Source of the DNA: CAZOKO01 sp964580455
Lineage (GTDB): Bacteria; Desulfobacterota; WTBG01
Length of the DNA stretch: 27,204 nucleotides
Assembly (NCBI GenBank): GCA_964580455.1
Contig: CAZOKO010000029.1
Span: 1 to 27,204, forward strand
Direction of reading: 5' to 3'
In this document: one piece after another, positions 24,147 to 27,204 of the stretch
How the letters are laid out: each line of letters starts with the position of its first letter
Position numbering within the stretch: the first letter of the stretch is position 1
Position numbers and translations under genes: made by a program
The notes under the pieces: generated by a model
The model's input: the letters and a program-made list of their open reading frames with translations, nothing else
Databases searched by the model: none
What the model was told of the DNA's origin: nothing

Positions 24147-24898
24147 GATCTTTGTGCAGCTACTTTGTCAAGGGGTAATTCTTCTTTCCCCAACTCAATT
24201 GGCTTCGTGTTTTCCCTCTCTATTGCAAATGTCCTTTTAAGTAGTAGTGTCATGGGATCGTTATAGTTGTTGTTTCGATCTATGAACTGCTCTACTTCCT
24301 TTAATTCTTCTGTATCAAAAATTTCTCTAATCTGACTTAAGATCTCCCTAACAAAACTGATATCCATCTTACAATAAGAAATGAGGGGTGTGTCGGTTTC
24401 CGCAGTTATCTCGATTTTACATTTAGCAGAAAATTGAGAAACAACCTTTTCAACAATCTGGATGAATCGTTTGATTTTAGCTTCCGTAATTAAAATGCGT
24501 TTTATTTCATCGCATATCTGCCTTCGTATCTCATCCGATTGCACCTCCAGGCTGATGGCCGTTTTAATATAACCGGGAATAAGTTCATAATGTAAGGGAT
24601 TATTAATATCTTCCCGCCACCCTTTAATTACAAACTGCTCTTTACCATTGGTAGCTTCAAAATAGCTCACCTTCAACGGCTCACCATAACGTCCCTCACT
24701 TATAAATGAATCCTTAATTATAGAAAGCTCCTCCCTCTTATGATGTCTGTGCAGAATCATAAAGCTATTCATGTCATCCATGGGTTTTTCTATAATCTCT
24801 TCAAGATTCCGATCACAGTGATACTGAGGGGAACAATCATAATCTGTAACGTGTGCAACTTCATCACATTCTATACATCTTATCCATTTATCTACCAT
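24143..24898 (-). CDS. Unknown protein with N-terminal Cys/His motif, downstream of kinase gene
   Basis: I do not recognise this 251-residue family. Residues 8-28 contain CIEC, then H16, C22, H27 and C28, a pattern that could bind zinc. Next comes an acidic-to-His stretch, DDMNSFMILHRHH (41-53). The remainder is mixed alpha/beta, with no signal peptide or membrane segment, and has a helical, charged C-terminal third (EELKEVEQFIDRNN). AAAGGTG lies before the ATG. It starts 53 bases after the stop of the receiver-histidine kinase gene on the same strand, so the two are probably one operon and it may act in the same signalling path. That link is inference from position only. Confidence 0.6.
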   Translation of the reverse strand: MVDKWIRCIECDEVAHVTDYDCSPQYHCDRNLEEIIEKPMDDMNSFMILHRHHKREELSIIKDSFISEGRYGEPLKVSYFEATNGKEQFVIKGWREDINNPLHYELIPGYIKTAISLEVQSDEIRRQICDEIKRILITEAKIKRFIQIVEKVVSQFSAKCKIEITAETDTPLISYCKMDISFVREILSQIREIFDTEELKEVEQFIDRNNNYNDPMTLLLKRTFAIERENTKPIELGKEELPLDKVAAQRS

Positions 24899-24951
24899 TA
24901 CTTACACCTTTTAAGCTCTGTCTTTTGTGCTCTATCTCCTGAAACCGAAGA

Positions 24952-26241
24952 TTAGTTTCTAAGAGTGGGAAACTCAATAATAAAAGTGGTTCCCTCATTT
25001 TCCTTACTCACTACTTCAATATTTCCATGAAAACTTTCAACAATTCTTCGAGAGATGAAAAGACCTAAACCAGTTCCCACACCTTCACCTTTTGTTGAGA
25101 AAAAAGGCTCAAAAATCTTCTTAATATCTTTCTCTGCAATGCCGTGACCGCTGTCAGTAAATTCCAACCTCAGCAAATCTCCCATTTCTTTTTTAACACG
25201 GCTTGCTTTAATGCTCAGATTACCTCCGTCCGGCACTGCGTGAAAAGCATTGATAATAAGGTTTAAGAACACCTGCTCTACCTTCCCAGAATCAACGGAT
25301 ATAAGCGGTAAGTGAGATTCATAGTCCCTCACAATTTTTATCTCTTTTTTATAGGCACGCTGCTCAACATATGATAAGACCCGCTCGATCAGTTTCTTTA
25401 CGTCAGTGGGTTCCTTTTGCGTAGGATTCTTGCGAGATAAGTTCAGGATGTTGCTAGTGAATCTACTGGCATGTTCAATCTGATTGGATATATTTTCCAG
25501 GTTATTCAACAAATCTGAGAGTTCTGGGCTGCTTTTGCTTATCTTACTATGAAGGAATTCAGCATAGCCTGATATGGTGTTTAACTTATTATTCAATTCA
25601 TGGGCATACCCGGCAGCCAGCTGTCCCACCATGGAAAGCTTCTCTGATCGAATAAGTCTCTCTTCCAGCTCCTTAATTTCCCTGGAGAAATCATTTTTTA
25701 TCTCCTTCATCCTCTTAAACTTTAATTCTGTAACGTCAAGCAGGTCTGCAGATATATCAGTGTCTGCCAGGAGACTTTCATTTAACGGAGACAGCTTATC
25801 CGTCTCTTCCTCCTCCTCTTCTCCATCAGAGAAGAGGGCCTCCTGGAAGAAGTGTTTCAACTTAAGATTGAACTTCCTGTGCTCGATGGCTTTATCTATA
25901 AGTGAAGTAATGTCATTGACGTTATAGGGCTTGGTAATGTAGCCATTTACACCAAGTTTCATAGCTTCGGTGGCAGTGTGTAAAGTTCCATATCCTGTAA
26001 CGATAATGACTTCTACATTGGTGTTAAATCTTCTGATTTCTCTTAAAACATCAATCCCTTGCATCCCTGGCATTTTGAGATCCAATGTTACCAGATCAAT
26101 TGGTTTATCCTTTATAACACGCAGAGCAGTATCACCATTTTCAGCAGTATAAATATTGTGTGTATTTTTCAAGATCATCCTCATCGATTCTCTGGGACCT
26201 AAATCATCATCGACAACTAAAATATTAGCTCTTGCTGCCAT
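24952..26241 (-). CDS. Soluble hybrid receiver-histidine kinase
   Basis: A two-component protein with the receiver first. The ATG at 26241 is preferred because AAGGAGGGGG lies just before it; an in-frame ATG at 26271 lacks this. In the 429 residues, the receiver (5-120) has D11/D12, phospho-acceptor D54 (TLDLKMPG) and K104. An acidic linker (E141-E146) and coiled coil (about 165-203) follow, then the dimerisation helix with phospho-His H214 (HELNNKLN, with Lys where Pro is common). The ATPase domain has LNLIINAFHA, DSGHGIAEKD, EPFFSTK and GTGLGLFIS. There is no membrane segment or sensor domain, so it is cytosolic and probably takes input through its receiver. No partner response regulator lies next to it. 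Candidate sigma-54 and sigma-70 promoters lie upstream. Confidence 0.93.
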   Translation of the reverse strand: MAARANILVVDDDLGPRESMRMILKNTHNIYTAENGDTALRVIKDKPIDLVTLDLKMPGMQGIDVLREIRRFNTNVEVIIVTGYGTLHTATEAMKLGVNGYITKPYNVNDITSLIDKAIEHRKFNLKLKHFFQEALFSDGEEEEEETDKLSPLNESLLADTDISADLLDVTELKFKRMKEIKNDFSREIKELEERLIRSEKLSMVGQLAAGYAHELNNKLNTISGYAEFLHSKISKSSPELSDLLNNLENISNQIEHASRFTSNILNLSRKNPTQKEPTDVKKLIERVLSYVEQRAYKKEIKIVRDYESHLPLISVDSGKVEQVFLNLIINAFHAVPDGGNLSIKASRVKKEMGDLLRLEFTDSGHGIAEKDIKKIFEPFFSTKGEGVGTGLGLFISRRIVESFHGNIEVVSKENEGTTFIIEFPTLRN

Positions 26242-26299
26242 TAACCCCCTCCTTGTATTTTTAAAAAACACATTTTATAATAATTTATCCACAGGATAT

Positions 26300-26315
26300 A
26301 GCAATATTCTTGCCA
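26300..26315 (-). promoter_or_regulatory. Candidate sigma-54 (-24/-12) promoter for the kinase operon
   Basis: On the minus strand TGGCAAGAATATTGCT matches the consensus TGGCAC-G-N4-TTGCW with a single mismatch. The invariant GG and GC are at the correct spacing. The start site would lie near 26289, about 48 bases before the preferred ATG and its strong ribosome binding site. Matching by eye in a short AT-rich region carries some chance risk. Confidence 0.5.
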
Positions 26316-26335
26316 GCTTATTACTGTCATAGAAA

Positions 26336-26365
26336 ATTAGAGTTGCAATTTATTAAATCGGTCAA
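26336..26365 (-). promoter_or_regulatory. Candidate sigma-70 promoter for the kinase operon
   Basis: TTGACC (26360-26365) and TCTAAT (26336-26341) on the minus strand, 18-base spacer, five of six matches in each box. It lies just upstream of the sigma-54-like site, so the operon may have tandem promoters, or one of the two matches is chance. Confidence 0.4.
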
Positions 26366-26467
26366 TATATTAATTTTCTTTAATGGTTATTGACTTTACT
26401 CACCAAGAAATTGGCAAAATGTATTTTACTGCTCAACTAATCGAAATTTTATGAGATTTCTTCGCTT

Positions 26468-26577
26468 TCCTCGCAATGACACCCCATTTTGTCATTGCGA
26501 GGAACGGGATTCCTCGACTTCGCTCGGAACAGGCTCCGCAATTTACTTCTTTGCTGAGCTAACTCAATAGTCATTTT
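26468..26577 (-). repeat. Dispersed repeat, copy B (inverted relative to copy A)
   Basis: Its 26522-26577 part is the reverse complement of most of 5618-5673, with about 80% matching by eye. The block 26490-26515 matches the GAGGAATC...AATGACA segment near 5744-5769. A perfect 14-bp inverted repeat, TCCTCGCAATGACA (26468-26481) with its complement at 26490-26503 around an 8-base loop, forms one end. No coding potential; it resembles a short palindromic or MITE-like element. Confidence 0.7.
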
Positions 26578-26828
26578 TTCTTTACTGATTAGTTTAAAAT
26601 AATAGGAGATAATTTTTATCAGGAAGGTTTAATATTGTTCATTTTTGTACACCTTAAGTTGGATAAATTAATGTATCCTGCTGAAATATAAGGGTAAAAC
26701 TGATGTGATTTGCAAAGAGTACATTTTTGTACAGTTGCGCAGGAGAATTTGACACCCATACTTTTGCAATTGAGGTTCAATTACCATTTATCAATAATAC
26801 AAAATTAGTAGAGTAGTTGTCTATAAGT

Positions 26829-26837
26829 TGATATAAT
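26829..26837 (+). promoter_or_regulatory. Extended -10 promoter candidate for the small Cys/His gene
   Basis: TG-A-TATAAT, a perfect extended -10 element, with no good -35 seventeen bases upstream. It predicts a transcript starting near 26844, immediately before the palindromic repeat and about 100 bases before the small gene's ATG. Confidence 0.4.
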
Positions 26838-26847
26838 GTTTTTCATT

Positions 26848-26917
26848 GCAGAGTACGCTGAGGAACGCAGAGATTAATAAAATTATTTTTCTTCGTGTAC
26901 TCTGCGAGCTCTGTGGT
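26848..26917 (+). repeat. Palindromic repeat in the leader of the small Cys/His gene
   Basis: GCAGAGTACGC (26848-26858) pairs with GTGTACTCTGC (26895-26905) over 11 positions including one G-U. Inside, AATAA and TTATT can pair further. The right flank ends CTCTGTGGT, the complement of the ACCACAGAG that reappears at 27152 after the gene. This belongs to the CACAGAG/GCAGAG-type short repeats found scattered in many environmental genomes. Confidence 0.6.
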
Positions 26918-26947
26918 GTATGTTTAAGGTTGTGGAGGGTTTTAGAA

Positions 26948-27130
26948 ATGAAAACAGTACCACAATGTACGAAGTGCCAACATTTCCATCTGGATAACAA
27001 GAAAAGGGCAGTTTGTGATGCCTTTCCAAATGGTATCCCATGGAAAATCGTAAGCAACGAACATGATCACAGGAAGCCTTTTAAGGGAGACAAAGGTATC
27101 AGGTTCAAACGCATTAAAGAGAAAGCATGA
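26948..27130 (+). CDS. Small Cys/His-rich conserved protein
   Basis: A 60-residue protein. The ATG at 26948 is chosen because GGAGGG lies 8 bases before it; a longer frame from 26846 would read through the palindromic repeat. It contains CTKCQHFH (C7, C10, H12, H14), C23 in AVCDAFPNGIP and H39/H41 in NEHDHRKP, then GDKGIRF. I know this layout (CxxC, then C-AFP-GIP, then DHR-P and GD-GI-F) from small uncharacterised bacterial proteins with no assigned function. The Cys/His spacing suggests a metal site, which is inference. It is cytosolic, with no signal or membrane segment. It stands alone between two repeat segments and may be controlled through its structured leader. Confidence 0.72.
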   Translation: MKTVPQCTKCQHFHLDNKKRAVCDAFPNGIPWKIVSNEHDHRKPFKGDKGIRFKRIKEKA

Positions 27131-27149
27131 AGCAAGGTGGAAAACATTC

Positions 27150-27204
27150 AACCACAGAGGGCACAGCGCAGCAAAGCCGCAACCAAAAGAAATATAACCA
27201 CGAA
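27150..27204 (+). repeat. Partial CACAGAG/ACCACGAA-type repeat at window end
   Basis: ACCACAGAGGGCACAGCG begins at 27152 and the window ends in AACCACGAA. The start matches the reverse complement of the right side of the leader repeat at 26880-26917, so the small gene is flanked by related elements in opposite orientation. The rest is cut off. Confidence 0.45.

Larger units (their letters stand above)
26272..26847. other. Long intergenic region with promoters and repeats
   Basis: About 600 bases between the kinase gene (minus) and the small Cys/His gene (plus). It holds candidate sigma-54 and sigma-70 promoters for the kinase operon, dispersed repeat copy B, two CATTTTTGTACA direct repeats (26640-26651 and 26722-26733), a small palindrome AATTGA/TCAATT (26768-26782) and an extended -10 element for the small gene. 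No ORF here is convincing. Confidence 0.6.

Noticed and set aside
26821..27057. Open frame of 78 codons on the minus strand over the small Cys/His gene
   Set aside because: Antisense to a better-supported gene with a ribosome binding site and a recognisable conserved layout; it has no ribosome binding site or motif of its own.

Overview
The window comes from a moderately AT-rich Gram-negative bacterium. It encodes a beta-barrel outer-membrane protein, an LpxL-type acyltransferase, a type II fatty-acid synthase and a squalene-hopene-cyclase-like protein. The order fabF-rpiB-dCMP deaminase-nrdR-ribD-ribE-ribBA-ribH-nusB is the kind seen in Deltaproteobacteria-like, Nitrospirota-like and Planctomycetota-like genomes. 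I cannot place the organism in a phylum from sequence alone. No tRNA, rRNA, CRISPR array, phage or transposase gene is visible.

Left part (1-5.6 kb): the 3' portion of a squalene-hopene-cyclase-family gene on +, then a minus-strand set read right to left. That set is a membrane-anchored class III adenylate cyclase with TPR and CsgG-like domains, a FadL/PorV-like outer-membrane barrel that starts inside the cyclase stop codon, and a 77-residue ankyrin protein. Next come recJ (minus) and a divergent LpxL-like acyltransferase (plus).

Centre (8.8-22.3 kb): an almost unbroken minus-strand run. In transcription order it is a U32 peptidase, then after a clear sigma-70-type promoter yceD, rpmF, fabH, an acyl-CoA dehydrogenase, fabD, fabG, acpP, fabF, rpiB, a dCMP deaminase, nrdR, ribD, ribE, ribBA, ribH and nusB. 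It supplies acyl-ACP chain elongation, ribose-phosphate isomerisation, pyrimidine deoxynucleotide supply, dNTP-reductase control and the complete riboflavin pathway from GTP and ribulose 5-phosphate (apart from the dephosphorylation step). plsX, which often sits between rpmF and fabH, is absent, and an acyl-CoA dehydrogenase sits between fabH and fabD.

Right part (22.3-27.2 kb): an M23 peptidase-like envelope protein (plus), an unknown Cys/His-rich protein and a soluble receiver-histidine kinase (both minus). A close match to a sigma-54 -24/-12 promoter lies upstream of the kinase. Last is a 60-residue Cys/His-rich small protein whose leader contains a palindromic repeat. Two copies of an approximately 110-150 bp dispersed repeat lie at 5.6 kb and 26.5 kb in opposite orientation.

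Most genes are housekeeping. The parts that look least described are the cyclase/TPR/CsgG-barrel pair, the kinase plus unknown-protein pair behind a possible sigma-54 promoter, and the small Cys/His protein with a structured leader.
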